Counted from the stretch's first letter, positions 36,088 through 46,751 are shown. The stretch: DNA of 64,000 nt from Candidatus Acidiferrales bacterium (GCA_035934015.1 DASYYH010000028.1:26768-90767); one strand, 5' to 3'. Program-made: numbers and translations. The notes: generated by a model not told the origin, from the letters alone.

Positions 36088-36474
36088 CTACCCCTGCGCC
36101 GCCGCTGCGAACTGCGCGAATGTGATGATGTGCCCGCCCGGATCTTTCACACCGATTTCTTTCGCGCCATAGAACGTCGTCCGCACCGGCATCACCACCT
36201 CCGCATTTTTCAACGCCGCGATCGTATCCTCCAGATTTTCCACCTCGACATAAAGAAAAGTCGGGCCTTTCGCGAACGATTTCAGCGCATCCGGATCCTT
36301 TTCCACGCTCGCATAGGTCTGATACATCACTTCAGCGTTGTCCTTGCTCAGCGCGGCAAAGGCGAGGCTGTCTCCGTCAGGCACTTCCACGGTTTTCTTG
36401 AAACCCAGCCGTTCCCAGAATGTGACGCACGGCTCCACTCGCTCCACGATTAATACCGCAGTGATTTTTTTCAC
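36088..36474 (-). CDS. VOC (glyoxalase/bleomycin-resistance) family protein
   Basis: A 128-residue protein with the paired beta-alpha-beta-beta-beta units of the VOC fold (AVLIVERVEPCVTFWERLGF and FLYVEVENLEDTIAAL, KEIGVKDPGGHIITFAQF). GTG 36474 is chosen since AGGGG sits seven bases upstream; ATG 36489 is possible. It follows the M28 peptidase gene by a few bases on the same strand, so the two may be co-transcribed. Substrate unknown. Confidence 0.85.
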   Translation of the reverse strand: MKKITAVLIVERVEPCVTFWERLGFKKTVEVPDGDSLAFAALSKDNAEVMYQTYASVEKDPDALKSFAKGPTFLYVEVENLEDTIAALKNAEVVMPVRTTFYGAKEIGVKDPGGHIITFAQFAAAAQG

Positions 36475-36493
36475 GTTTATGCCCCTCATTTTC

Positions 36494-38038
36494 TCAGAAC
36501 GGGCTCGTCGAAGGTGGCGGCAGCGGTTTCCGCGGAATCATCTCGTCGCGATTGGCCGTCAGATACACGAACGACGCCACGATCACCGCAATCTGCTTCA
36601 TGTCCGGCTCGGAGATGCGCTCATAAACGTCCATGTTCGAATGATGCGTCCGCGTTTCGTATTCCAAGGGATCCTGAATGAACTGAAAACCCGGAATCCC
36701 GACGGCGTTGAACGAAAGGTGATCGGTCCCGCCGGTATTGCGAATCGTCAGCGTGGTCATGCCGAGATTGTTGAACGGTTTCATCCACTCGGCGAAAAGC
36801 GGCGCGACGGCTTCGTTGCCCTGCAAATAAACGCCGCGGATTTTCCCCGAACCGTTGTCAATGTTGTAGTAGGCATCGAGTGTTTGCTGCTCAGGCTTGA
36901 GTCGCATCGTCGTGGGATCGCCGAAATGATCCTTCACATACGCGCGCGAGCCGAGCAGGCCTTCTTCTTCTCCAGTCCACAGGCCGATTCGCACCGTGCG
37001 GCGCATTTTCAAGCCGCTTTCTTTGAGAATCCGCATCGCTTCAAGCATCACCGCCGAGCCCGCGCCGTTGTCCGTCGCGCCCGTGCCCGAATGCCACGAA
37101 TCGAAGTGTCCGCCGATCATCACCACTTCACTGGCTTTGTCCGTGCCGGGAATCTCGCCGACGATGTTGAAGGAATTCAGATCGTCGTCGTAAAACTTGT
37201 TGGCGATGTTGATTTGCAGCGTCACGGGGATTTTCTTTTCCAGCAGGCGGTAGATGCGTCCGTAGCATTCGCTGGCCATCGCTACGGTGGGCAGCGATGC
37301 CGGACCGCTCGGATCATAGGACCCGCCGGACTGGACGAAAACCGTGCCATCGTCGCCGCGCGAAGCTTGTATCCATCCCGCGGCACCTTCGGCGGCCAAA
37401 AACGCCTGCAATTTTTCGCGTAGTGCCCGCATGGCGCGAAATTGCGCGAAGCGGTCCGTGTTTCGTTCGCCCGGCACTGGCTCGGCGGCGATCTCGGCGA
37501 GTTGCGCGTCTGTATAACGTTCCGCTTGTGGGTCGAAATGCAGCGGATCTTCAGGTGGCACTTGCGTCAGCACAAATTTCCCCTTGAGCTGCCCGCGATA
37601 TTTCTCGAGGTCCTGCTCGTTATTGATGACGGCAAGCACGGCCGGCGCGGTGACCGGCCCATTCGTCCCCGGAGTCCACGCGAGCGGATACGCAATCAAA
37701 ATATAAGGCCGCGGCGAAATCATCATCGCCGAAAAATTTTCGTTCGACCATCCGCGCCCGAAATGCCACGGCTCTGTGTGCACATTCGCCAGCCCCCATT
37801 GCTTCATCTGATCTTCTGTCCACTGCGCGGCGGCGCGCATGTTCGGAGAATTCGTGAGCCGCGGGCCATAGACATCGGTGAGGTAGCTCTCGATGTTCAT
37901 CACCTGTGAATGATTGAAGCCGATGTCCTTGATGGTGTAAATAGCGTTCAGGTCGGCCTGCGACGGCGCTTGCGCCGTGGCCGGCAGGACCGCAAAGATG
38001 CTCAGCAACGCGAGGAAAGCAATTCCGATCTTTCGCAC
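36494..38038 (-). CDS. Exported M28-family zinc aminopeptidase
   Basis: A 514-residue secreted metallopeptidase. GTG 38038 is chosen because GGAGG lies six bases upstream; the apparent earlier starts overlap the SD itself. A signal peptide ends at ATAQA. A PA-like insert lies around 120-270. The di-zinc ligands are in GGHFDSW, GATDNGAGS, TGEEEGLLGS, YNIDNGSG and THHSNMDVYE. It cleaves N-terminal residues from peptides or dipeptides; glutamate carboxypeptidase-like activity is another option. Confidence 0.92.
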   Translation of the reverse strand: MRKIGIAFLALLSIFAVLPATAQAPSQADLNAIYTIKDIGFNHSQVMNIESYLTDVYGPRLTNSPNMRAAAQWTEDQMKQWGLANVHTEPWHFGRGWSNENFSAMMISPRPYILIAYPLAWTPGTNGPVTAPAVLAVINNEQDLEKYRGQLKGKFVLTQVPPEDPLHFDPQAERYTDAQLAEIAAEPVPGERNTDRFAQFRAMRALREKLQAFLAAEGAAGWIQASRGDDGTVFVQSGGSYDPSGPASLPTVAMASECYGRIYRLLEKKIPVTLQINIANKFYDDDLNSFNIVGEIPGTDKASEVVMIGGHFDSWHSGTGATDNGAGSAVMLEAMRILKESGLKMRRTVRIGLWTGEEEGLLGSRAYVKDHFGDPTTMRLKPEQQTLDAYYNIDNGSGKIRGVYLQGNEAVAPLFAEWMKPFNNLGMTTLTIRNTGGTDHLSFNAVGIPGFQFIQDPLEYETRTHHSNMDVYERISEPDMKQIAVIVASFVYLTANRDEMIPRKPLPPPSTSPF

Positions 38039-38219
38039 AATCATCCTCCGCAATCATCTCTGAAGAGCCAGGTCTTTGGCGTGCAGACCTGCGCGAGAAA
38101 AGCTGTCCCAGTGTGAGACGTGAAGGCCGCGAGAGCCGTTACAGGAGGAGGCCCGGATTCGCCGGCCGAGGATCTGCCGGTTTGCGATTTTTATCCTCGA
38201 TTTTCTGCGAAGTGCGGCG

Positions 38220-38885
38220 TCAGGCCATTTCTGCAGTAGGGGGTTCTTTGCTTGGCAGAGTCCGTACTCCCGAGCGCTGCCGTCGGCTGTAAATCCAGTA
38301 ACCGATGCGCCACGCAAGCAGAGTCCCGACCATCCAGGCGTATTGCAACGGTTTGGTTTCGTCCGATTTCACCAGCCAGTAATAATGAATCACGCCGGCG
38401 ATAGCCGCGAAATAAATCGCGCGATGCAGCAATTGCCATTGTTTTCCGCCGAGGCGCCGGATCCATCCGGCCGTCGAAGTGATCGCCAGCGGAAGCAGCA
38501 GCACAAATCCCGTAAAACCGACGGTGATGTAGCGGCGCTTCAGGACGTCCGTCCACATCTCATGAAGATTGAAAAAATGGTCCAGCACGACCCATGACAG
38601 GAAGTGCAGACACACATAGAAAAACGCAAACAATCCCAGCATTCGCCGGAAGCGAATCAGCAGCGGCAGGTGCAGCATTTTTCGCAGCGGCGTAACGCAC
38701 AAAGTGATGATCAGGAAACGGATCGTCCAGTCGCCGGTCCAGTGCTCGACAAATTCGATGGGATTGGCCGTCAGGTCATCCTGATAGCCCTTCCACAGGA
38801 GAACTCCCAGCGGCACGAGGCAAAGGAGAAACACAACCACTTTCGTCCATTTGCTCGTCAGGATGGAATTCAGCGCGCGCTTCAC
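38220..38885 (-). CDS. msrQ: Heme-binding membrane subunit MsrQ
   Basis: A 221-residue inner-membrane protein of the ferric-reductase-like YedZ family, which passes quinol-derived electrons to MsrP for repair of methionine sulfoxide in periplasmic proteins. About six helices are visible, with haem-ligand His candidates in VCLHFLSW, QLLHRAIY and GVIHYYW, and the motif RRMLGLFAFFYV. GTG start follows the msrP stop by two bases, so the two form an operon in the usual order. Confidence 0.94.
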   Translation of the reverse strand: MKRALNSILTSKWTKVVVFLLCLVPLGVLLWKGYQDDLTANPIEFVEHWTGDWTIRFLIITLCVTPLRKMLHLPLLIRFRRMLGLFAFFYVCLHFLSWVVLDHFFNLHEMWTDVLKRRYITVGFTGFVLLLPLAITSTAGWIRRLGGKQWQLLHRAIYFAAIAGVIHYYWLVKSDETKPLQYAWMVGTLLAWRIGYWIYSRRQRSGVRTLPSKEPPTAEMA

Positions 38886-38887
38886 GA

Positions 38888-39847
38888 TTAAAAATTCTTG
38901 CGCAGGTCCATGCCCGTGTACATGCTGGCGACCTGGTCGGAATATCCATTGAACATCAGCGTCGCACGCCGGAAAAAATCGCCCAGTCGCCGTTCGGTCG
39001 CCTGGCTCCAGCGCGGATGATCAACGTGCGGATTCACGTTGGCATAAAAACCGTATTCGAACGGAGCAGACATATTCCACGTTGTCGATGGCTGGTTTTT
39101 CACAAAACGGATTTTCACTAGCGACTTCGCGCTCTTGAAGCCGTATTTCCACGGAATCACGACGCGCACCGGCGCTCCGTCTTGATTTGGCAGCGTCTCG
39201 CCGTACATTCCGACGCACAATAGCGCCAGCGGATTCATTGCCTCATCCATGCGCAAGCCTTCGACGTAAGGGAGGGGAATTCCCGCGCTGGGGCCTTCCG
39301 GCATTTGGCTGACGTTGTAATAGCTCTCGAACGCCACGTAGCGCGCCTTCGGCGTCGGTTCCGCCACCTTCATCAGATTGCTTAGTGAATATCCGATCCA
39401 CGGCACCACGATCGACCATGCCTCCACGCAGCGATGCCGGTAAATGCGCTCTTCCAGCGGCGCGATTTTCATGATGTCGTTCATGTTCAGCTTGAGCGGT
39501 TTTTTCACTTCGCCTTCGATGGATACGGTCCACGGCGTCGTGCGGAAATTCCTGGCGTTGACCGATGGATCTCCCTTGTCCGTGCCGAATTCATAGAAGT
39601 TGTTGTAGGTGGTGACGTCTTTTTCCGGCGTGACGGGCTCCGTCGTGCTGCCCGCCCATTTCGTGAACCCGCTCAGTTGCACCGGCACAGACCCTGTCGC
39701 CGGTCCGCTCATCCACTGCGAAAAGCTCTTCCATCCGCTGACCGCGGCTCCTGTGGCTGCCAGCCCAAAAAGAAAATTTCGCCGGTTCGTGTAGACGCCC
39801 TTCGGCGTCACCTCCGAGTACGATAATTGCGGCACGTTCTTATCCAT
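38888..39847 (-). CDS. msrP: Protein-methionine-sulfoxide reductase catalytic subunit MsrP
   Basis: A 319-residue periplasmic molybdoenzyme (YedY). A Tat signal is present (TNRRNFLFGLAATGAAV, residues 20-36). The Mo-ligand is Cys140 in RHRCVEAWSIVVPW. The family segments FRTTPWTVSIEGEV and GAPVRVVIPWKYGFKSAK are intact. ATG 39847 has GGAGG ten bases upstream. It heads the msrPQ operon and is divergent from the CadC-like regulator. Confidence 0.95.
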   Translation of the reverse strand: MDKNVPQLSYSEVTPKGVYTNRRNFLFGLAATGAAVSGWKSFSQWMSGPATGSVPVQLSGFTKWAGSTTEPVTPEKDVTTYNNFYEFGTDKGDPSVNARNFRTTPWTVSIEGEVKKPLKLNMNDIMKIAPLEERIYRHRCVEAWSIVVPWIGYSLSNLMKVAEPTPKARYVAFESYYNVSQMPEGPSAGIPLPYVEGLRMDEAMNPLALLCVGMYGETLPNQDGAPVRVVIPWKYGFKSAKSLVKIRFVKNQPSTTWNMSAPFEYGFYANVNPHVDHPRWSQATERRLGDFFRRATLMFNGYSDQVASMYTGMDLRKNF

Positions 39848-40250
39848 GGATGGAATTCCTCCATCTGAAGTACTTGCCCGCAGGCGCATTGGATGTTTCG
39901 CTCACAGAGCCTTTAGATGCAATAGGGTTCGGGCCGGATGGCGCCAATTCCGCTTCATTTTAGCGCCGAAGGGCGCCGGTTTCGGCCCTTGAATTCGCAG
40001 AGCGTGGCGAATCGATTCCCTCGGCGCGAATGGTTCCCTCCAAATCGTCAGCTCCCTTGATGATTTTGCTTTGCTCCTCCGCAAGGTCGGATCGGCTCCC
40101 AAAGCTCATTTGCTCGACGGATCCTGTACTGGCAACCGGCCTGGCCTCAAAGGCTTATTGCCTCTACTGGACGCATGACCCTCGGCGTCCTTCGTGATAG
40201 AATCACGGCCTGCAACCGACCTGCAGGAATTGACTAACGGTTTCTGGCCA
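39848..40250. other. Divergent intergenic region between msrP and the CadC-like regulator
   Basis: About 400 bases without a convincing coding frame. It should contain both promoters. I saw no clear -35/-10 pair or strong palindrome. Confidence 0.5.
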
Positions 40251-42167
40251 ATGTCTCTCTCATCGCCTCAGAGGATTGCTCGATTCGGCGTTTTCGAAGC
40301 AGATTTGCGCCTCGAGGAACTCCGCAAGCGCGGCTCCAAAATCAAAATTCAGGAGCTGCCCTTCCACGTTCTCGCCATGCTTCTCGAAAGACCCGGCGAG
40401 ATCGTCACGCGCCAGGAACTTCAGAAGCGCATCTGGCCCTCCGATACGTTCGTCGACTTTGAAGACGGTCTGAACACCGCCATCCGCAAGCTGCGCGAAT
40501 CGCTCGGAGACGATGCCGAAAATCCTCGTTTTGTGGAGACGGTTCCTCGCCGCGGGTACCGTTTTATCGCGCCGGTCACGGTCGAGCCGACTGGCGACCC
40601 ACCGGCGAGTCCAGTTTCCGCTATGCCGCAGCGAACCGCTGGAGGTTCGGCAACCAAGTCGAAAATTCACGACCGGGTTTTCGCTGTTGTCATCGTCGTG
40701 ATTTGCGCGGGCCTCGTTTTGGGATGGCTTTACTGGCGTCATCGCGCCGCGAATCCTCCGGTCGCAGAACAACGCATTCGCTCTTTGGCCGTGCTTCCTT
40801 TCGAAAATCTTTCCGGAGATCCGGGCCAGGATTATTTCGCCGATGGCATGACCGACGAGCTGACCACCGACATCGCCCAGCTCGGTTTCCTGCGCGTCAC
40901 ATCCCGCAGCTCGGTCATGCAGTACAAAGGTAAAGATCAGCCCATCGCCGAGATCCGCCGGCAGTTGAATGTGGATGCCGTCGTGGAAGGCTCCGTCGCG
41001 CGCTCCGGCGATCTCGTGCGCATAAACGCCCAGCTCGTGGAAACCGCCGATGATCGTCACATCTGGGCACAGAGTTTTGAGCGCGACGCGCGCGACATTG
41101 TCGCTTTGCAGGACGACGTCGCCCGCGCCGTGGCCCAGACCATCCAGCTCGTCTTGCAGCCGGGAGAGCAAGCGCGCCTCGAAAACGCCCGGCCTGTCAG
41201 CGTCCAGGCTTACGAAGCCTACCTTCGCGGCCTCAGCGCGCAAAACCGGCGCACGGCAGACTCTCTGAACAAGGGCGTCGAGTATTTCACGCAAGCCACC
41301 ACGCTGGATCCGGCCTTCGCGCCCGCGTACGCCGGGCTGGCCAATAGCTTCGATCTGTTGAGCGATTACGGCGTCGTACCCGGCCGCGACGCCATACCCA
41401 AAGCCAAGACCGCTGCACAACGCGCTCTCGCGCTCGATGATTCGTTGGCTTCCGCCCATGCCGCCTTGGCATTCGCTCTCTGGCATTACGATTGGGACTG
41501 GAAAACTGCCGATGCCGAATTTCTGCGCGCTCTGGCGCTCAATCCCAATGACGCTCATGCACACCACTGGTACGGCTTGTTTCTCGCCGCGAAGCGCGAT
41601 TTCTCCGGAGCGTCGCGGCAATTGCAAATCGCCGGGGAATTGAATCCGCTGTCGCTCATTATTCAAACGAATGTCGGATGGGTGCACTACTATCAGCACG
41701 ATTTCGCCAGATCCGAAGCGGAGTTTCTCAAGGTCTTGGAGCAGGACTCTAATTTCACGTCGGCAAGCACCAAGCTCTGGCTCGCCTATGCCTGCGATGG
41801 CAAGCATCCGCAGGCGCTTCAGGCTCTCGAAAACGATTTACGCAGCCAGGGCCAAATTGCTCGCATCGCCATCATCGAGAAAGCGAATCGCACCGGCGGT
41901 TTCGACGCGTCTGTTCAGGCTTTGATCGACACCATGCACGAAGAGGCCGAGCCCGGAACGATCAATCCCTACCATTTGGCCATGTTGAATGCGCTTATCG
42001 GGAAAAAGCAGGAAGCTCTGGCTCAACTGCGAAAAGCGGACGAGGATCGCAATGACTGGCTGGTCTATATCGGCATAGACCCGGCCTTCGATTCGCTTCG
42101 TTCCGATCCCGAATTTCAGAAAATCGTCGCTGATGTCCACATTCCTGTGGCTCCGGGCTCGCACTGA
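40251..42167 (+). CDS. CadC-like winged-helix regulator with TolB-like and TPR domains
   Basis: A 638-residue protein. The OmpR/PhoB-type winged helix is at about 8-105 (ELPFHVLAMLLERPGEIVTRQEL, DGLNTAIRKLRESLGD, VPRRGYRFIAPV). One transmembrane helix near 145-163 separates it from an extracytoplasmic part. This has a TolB/FlgO-like segment (LAVLPFENLSGDPGQDYFADGMTDEL) and several TPR units. ATG 40251 is preferred since the preceding 19 residues do not match the family. Such ToxR/CadC-type proteins bind DNA while anchored in the membrane. The target is unknown; no effector gene follows directly. Confidence 0.87.
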   Translation: MSLSSPQRIARFGVFEADLRLEELRKRGSKIKIQELPFHVLAMLLERPGEIVTRQELQKRIWPSDTFVDFEDGLNTAIRKLRESLGDDAENPRFVETVPRRGYRFIAPVTVEPTGDPPASPVSAMPQRTAGGSATKSKIHDRVFAVVIVVICAGLVLGWLYWRHRAANPPVAEQRIRSLAVLPFENLSGDPGQDYFADGMTDELTTDIAQLGFLRVTSRSSVMQYKGKDQPIAEIRRQLNVDAVVEGSVARSGDLVRINAQLVETADDRHIWAQSFERDARDIVALQDDVARAVAQTIQLVLQPGEQARLENARPVSVQAYEAYLRGLSAQNRRTADSLNKGVEYFTQATTLDPAFAPAYAGLANSFDLLSDYGVVPGRDAIPKAKTAAQRALALDDSLASAHAALAFALWHYDWDWKTADAEFLRALALNPNDAHAHHWYGLFLAAKRDFSGASRQLQIAGELNPLSLIIQTNVGWVHYYQHDFARSEAEFLKVLEQDSNFTSASTKLWLAYACDGKHPQALQALENDLRSQGQIARIAIIEKANRTGGFDASVQALIDTMHEEAEPGTINPYHLAMLNALIGKKQEALAQLRKADEDRNDWLVYIGIDPAFDSLRSDPEFQKIVADVHIPVAPGSH

Positions 42168-42376
42168 TTTTTTCGGCAGAGTTTTTTACGGCTAAGCCGG
42201 CGAAATGCCGGCGCGACTCCCGGTCTGCATCGCTCCCTCGCACCTGTCTCTTCGTACAGGGATTTCCTCTCACGCGTCATTCTCCAGCGCTTTGCTTGAC
42301 CCTGTGACACTCGTCACCTAGCCTGAACATAGTACTTTGCGCTTGTATTTTGGCGCTCTTCCTCATCGAGGGGCAT

Positions 42377-42700
42377 ATGGGTATTCGCGAATGTCCATTT
42401 TGTGGGTGGAAGATCTCTGATTCATTCAGAGATTGTCCGCACTGTCATGAAACGGTGCCTGGTGTGCCCCAGATCGGTGCACGCTCTTACGCACAGAAGA
42501 GGGGTACGATCCGCCGCGGCCTCTTCTACATGCTGCTCGTCGCCGCCATTGACTATTTTCTGTCTCCCAGCAGCCCCTACAAATTCAACGTTCCCTTTGC
42601 TCCCTTGTTGCCCCTGCTGACCACCTATTTCCTCCCGCTCTTCTTTTTCCTGGGTCTCGGCATCACCCTCTACGGTCTCTTCCAGCACGTCCGCGAATAG
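42377..42700 (+). CDS. Small zinc-ribbon membrane protein
   Basis: A 107-residue protein. Two CxxC pairs (CPFCGWKISDSFRDCPHC) form an N-terminal zinc ribbon. Two helices follow (about 48-66 and 80-103). ATG 42377 is preceded by GAGGGG at a short spacing. An upstream in-frame TTG has no SD. Function unknown. The ispG gene starts about 100 bases later. Confidence 0.75.
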   Translation: MGIRECPFCGWKISDSFRDCPHCHETVPGVPQIGARSYAQKRGTIRRGLFYMLLVAAIDYFLSPSSPYKFNVPFAPLLPLLTTYFLPLFFFLGLGITLYGLFQHVRE

Positions 42701-42801
42701 TTTCGCAATAAACACCCTCGCCGACTGGCATCCTTCCATTGAATTCCGATAGAATGATTCTATTCAATGCGGCGGAAGCAGTTTTTCGCCGGGATGGCTC
42801 C

Positions 42802-44088
<1,287 letters not shown>

Positions 44089-44116
44089 CGCATCTGCCTT
44101 CTGCTTTTCCTTTGTC

Positions 44117-44146
44117 ATTCTGAGGCGCGCTTTTGCGTCGAAGAAC
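44117..44146. repeat. Palindromic unit 1 (ATTCT...AGAAC)
   Basis: ATTCTGA then GGCGCGCTTTTGCGTC then GAAGAAC. The inner stem is imperfect (GCGTC instead of GCGCC). Confidence 0.6.
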
Positions 44147-44220
44147 CCCGCCTCGACGCATTTCCCTGCCTTTTTTTATGTTCGTAGGGGCGCTGCTTGC
44201 CGCGCCCGCGCGAAGCACCG

Positions 44221-44327
44221 CTGGCGTCTCCGCGTTTTGGGATAACGTACTCTGCCTTCGGTTTTCATCTGTCATTCTGAGGCGCGCTTTGCGCCGAAGA
44301 ACCTCGCCTCGACGCATTTCCCTGCCT
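44221..44327. repeat. Direct repeat copy A (107 bp)
   Basis: Matches 44759-44865 with about five differences over 107 bases. It contains palindromic unit 2 (44274-44302) with inner stem GGCGC/GCGCC. Confidence 0.75.
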
Positions 44328-44417
44328 TTTTTTATGTTCGTAGGGGCGCTGCTTGCCGCGCCCGCCGAACCGCCGCTCGCCTCCCCGCATCTTGGCATGA
44401 TCCCTCCGTAACTTGTC

Positions 44418-44455
44418 ATTCCGAGTGAGGATGCGATTAGCATCCGACGAGGAAT
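44418..44455. repeat. Palindromic unit variant (ATTCC...GGAAT)
   Basis: Outer arms ATTCC and GGAAT, inner perfect stem GGATGC/GCATCC around GATTA. Compared with other units both arms changed together, which keeps the pairing. Confidence 0.65.
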
Positions 44456-44508
44456 CTGCTGTTCGCTTTTTGTAGGGTGCGCAGCGACTCGATCCTGCTT
44501 CTGTTGTC

Positions 44509-44539
44509 ATCCTGAGCGCATTCGGCGAATTCGAAGGAT
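44509..44539. repeat. Palindromic unit variant (ATCCT...AGGAT)
   Basis: Outer arms ATCCT and AGGAT with GA on the inner side of both arms; inner part is different and only weakly paired. Confidence 0.55.
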
Positions 44540-44638
44540 CTCGCCTCGTGCCTGCTGCGGCTCCCAACTCGCGTTCGCCTGCGCCGAACGCCCCCCGTGT
44601 CCTGGCATAACGTAATCTGCCTTCAGTTTTCATCTGTC

Positions 44639-44667
44639 ATTCTGAGGCGCACTTTGCGCCGAAGAAT
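44639..44667. repeat. Palindromic unit 3 (ATTCT...AGAAT)
   Basis: ATTCT-GA-GGCGC, a five-base loop, GCGCC-GA-AGAAT. Both arms pair fully apart from the opposed GA/GA. Confidence 0.7.
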
Positions 44668-44758
44668 CTCGCCTCGGCGCATTTCCTTGCCTTTTTTATG
44701 TTTGTAGGGCTTCCTCACCGTGGCGAGGTGCCGCTTGCCGCGCCCGCGCGAAGCGCCG

Positions 44759-44865
44759 CTGGCGTCTCCGCGTTTTGGCATAACGTACTCTGCCTTCGGT
44801 TTTCATCTGTCATTCTGAGGCACGCTTTGCGCCGAAGAATCTCGCCTCGGCGCATTTCCTTGCCT
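44759..44865. repeat. Direct repeat copy B (107 bp)
   Basis: Second copy of the segment at 44221-44327. It contains palindromic unit 4 (44812-44840), whose outer arms pair perfectly and whose inner stem has one mismatch. Confidence 0.75.
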
Positions 44866-45128
44866 CTCTTATGTTTGTAGGCGCGCTGCTTGCCGCGCCC
44901 GTTGCCTTTGGTAGGGGCGGGGTTTACCCCGCCCGTCGCGACTCCCCGAATCGCGTTGTTTCTGTAGGGCCGACCGCCTTCACCATCGGCCCGCTTGACC
45001 TGCGACCATCGATCGGATTTCAGTTCTCGCCACTTCCGCGTAAACCGAACCCTTCCGCGCATCCGCCGCAGGCGCGCGTAAGCCTTCACAATTTCCCCCA
45101 ACGCGGAGAAATTCCCCCCGACTGGCAG

Positions 45129-45210
45129 TTCTAATCGACAGACCTATGAATTATTAGAATCGCCCGTAACTCCAACAAAACAACCCTCGACCTTGTTTCT
45201 AATCGACAGA
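45129..45210. repeat. TTCTAATCGACAGA repeats
   Basis: TTCTAATCGACAGA at 45129-45142 recurs at 45197-45210, and an inverted ATTAGAATCG lies between them near 45153. The core matches the ATTTCTAATCGC cluster at 12957-13037. Confidence 0.55.
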
Positions 45211-45257
45211 GATAAGCACTTTGTCCAACGTATTTGGTTGCCTTGCGGATATCGTCT

Positions 45258-46586
45258 TCAGAGCCCGTAAATGCACAGCCCGCTCAGCAGTTTGGGGTAA
45301 AAATCGGTGGATTTTTGCGGCATGACGTTGCCAGCCAGCGCGATTTCCGCGACTTGCTTGACTCCCACGGCGTTGAGCAGAAACGCCGCCTGCGCCTCGC
45401 CGCGATCGACAGCCGCCAGCGCCGCATCCATTTCGCGCTCATACGTGATGTTCGATTCCGCTGCGACTTTCTCCGCTGTGATTCCCAGGCACTTGTGCAG
45501 CAGCAAACGATGCAGCAAGACAACGTCAAGCCGCCGCTGTGCAGGCGAAATATCCGGCAGCAATTGTTCGAGCGCAGCCGCATTTCGCAGCACGAGCAGA
45601 AAAAACGCCTTGCCGCCGCCGTAGACTCCGATCGTGTGTCCAGCGCGCCCGCGGCGTTCGAGGTCGCGCCGAAAATCGGCGAGGATTTCCGCACGCTCCT
45701 CCGCCGAAGCAAAAGGATATGCGTACCAGTTGAAATACTGCGACGCCGCCTTGAGGAATTTTTCCATCGAAAAGCTGGCCAGATTTCGCAGCAAGCGATG
45801 CGTCGGCAAAATCGTCAGCCCTTCCTGATGAATGTTGAAGCAAGTCCACATCGCCTTCTCGGATGACGCATCCGGGTCGACGCGCCCGGCCTTCGCGCGG
45901 CATTCGTCGCGATAGGCCAGCGCGGTTTCATAGCGATGATGCCCATCGGCGATGATCAGCTTTTGATCCGCCATCGTCGCGGTGATTCGCGCAATCGTTG
46001 GCGCGCCGGAAATCGTCCACAGACGATGCACCACACCATATTCATCGCGCATCTCTGCTGTCGCCGTTTGCTTCGCTGCTTCTTGCAGCAGCGCATCAAC
46101 GCGCTTCGCGGGATCGTCGTAGAGCAGAAAAAGCTGGCCGGTCTGCGCGCGAAGATGACGCAGCAATTCGAGTCGGTCGACTTTTGGTGCGGTAAGCGTG
46201 CGTTCGTGGCGAAAGACGATTTTTTCTTCGTAGCCCGCCAATCGTCCCAGCGCGATGAATCCGCGCCGCTCGAGATGGCGATTGGTTCCCGGGACTTCGT
46301 AGTTTTGAAAATAGGCGTAAATCGCCGGCGCGGCGTCTTGCACAAGAACGCCTTGTGCGAGCCAATCTTCCAAATTTTTCGCTGCGCGCGTGTAAACATT
46401 ATTTTCCGGCGAATCGCCGGAAAGCGATTTGCCTTTTTCGATGGAAATCAAATTGTAAGGACTCGCCGCGTAATACGCGTCCTGCATCGCCAGCGTGATT
46501 TTGTCGTACGGCTGCGTCAGCGCCTTTTCCAGCGCGACGCGATGAGCGTCATAATGCACTGCGCGGAATGGAAAAATCTCAGCCAT
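45258..46586 (-). CDS. DUF1015-family protein
   Basis: A 442-residue cytoplasmic protein of a widespread uncharacterised family. It starts AEIFPFRAVHYD and shows LIIADGHHRYETALAYRDE, the most conserved family motif, and MWTCFNIHQEGLTILPTHRL. GAGGAAA lies close before ATG 46586. A longer 28-residue N-terminal form has no SD. The ADGHHRYE motif suggests a metal or phosphate site; family members have been called SerK-like kinases by similarity to a ParB-like fold, but this is only a possibility here. Confidence 0.88.
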   Translation of the reverse strand: MAEIFPFRAVHYDAHRVALEKALTQPYDKITLAMQDAYYAASPYNLISIEKGKSLSGDSPENNVYTRAAKNLEDWLAQGVLVQDAAPAIYAYFQNYEVPGTNRHLERRGFIALGRLAGYEEKIVFRHERTLTAPKVDRLELLRHLRAQTGQLFLLYDDPAKRVDALLQEAAKQTATAEMRDEYGVVHRLWTISGAPTIARITATMADQKLIIADGHHRYETALAYRDECRAKAGRVDPDASSEKAMWTCFNIHQEGLTILPTHRLLRNLASFSMEKFLKAASQYFNWYAYPFASAEERAEILADFRRDLERRGRAGHTIGVYGGGKAFFLLVLRNAAALEQLLPDISPAQRRLDVVLLHRLLLHKCLGITAEKVAAESNITYEREMDAALAAVDRGEAQAAFLLNAVGVKQVAEIALAGNVMPQKSTDFYPKLLSGLCIYGL

Positions 46587-46751
46587 CGTTTCCTCGGACG
46601 AATAAATCGCGCGTCGCGGAAATATTCGATTGTAGCAGTGCGGACGCCACTCTCCAATGTCCGCCAACATCGCCGCAAAAACGCCAGCGCACTGCGCCGA
46701 GCTTCGCTACAATGGAAGATTCAGGGAGCCATTTCCAGGCCACTATCAAAA

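Larger units (their letters stand above)
44089..45257. repeat. Gene-free block of intergenic palindromic repeats
   Basis: About 1.17 kb with no convincing gene between ispG and DUF1015. At least six units share GTCATTCTGAG...CGAAGAATCTC with an internal hairpin. These alternate with a second family based on TGTAGGGGCG...CGCCCG. A 107-base segment recurs almost identically at 44221-44327 and 44759-44865 (about five differences). Near 44912-44936 a perfect hairpin GGGGCGGGG/CCCCGCCC occurs. The end (45129-45210) holds TTCTAATCGACAGA copies. Unit spacing is irregular, unlike CRISPR. Confidence 0.85.

Noticed and set aside
40260..41807. 515-codon minus-strand frame opposite the CadC-like gene
   Set aside because: Antisense to recognisable winged-helix and TPR domains, with no start signal or domain of its own.
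44089..45257. CRISPR array
   Set aside because: Repeats are long, imperfect and irregularly spaced, the spaces between them are themselves repeated, and no cas gene is present.
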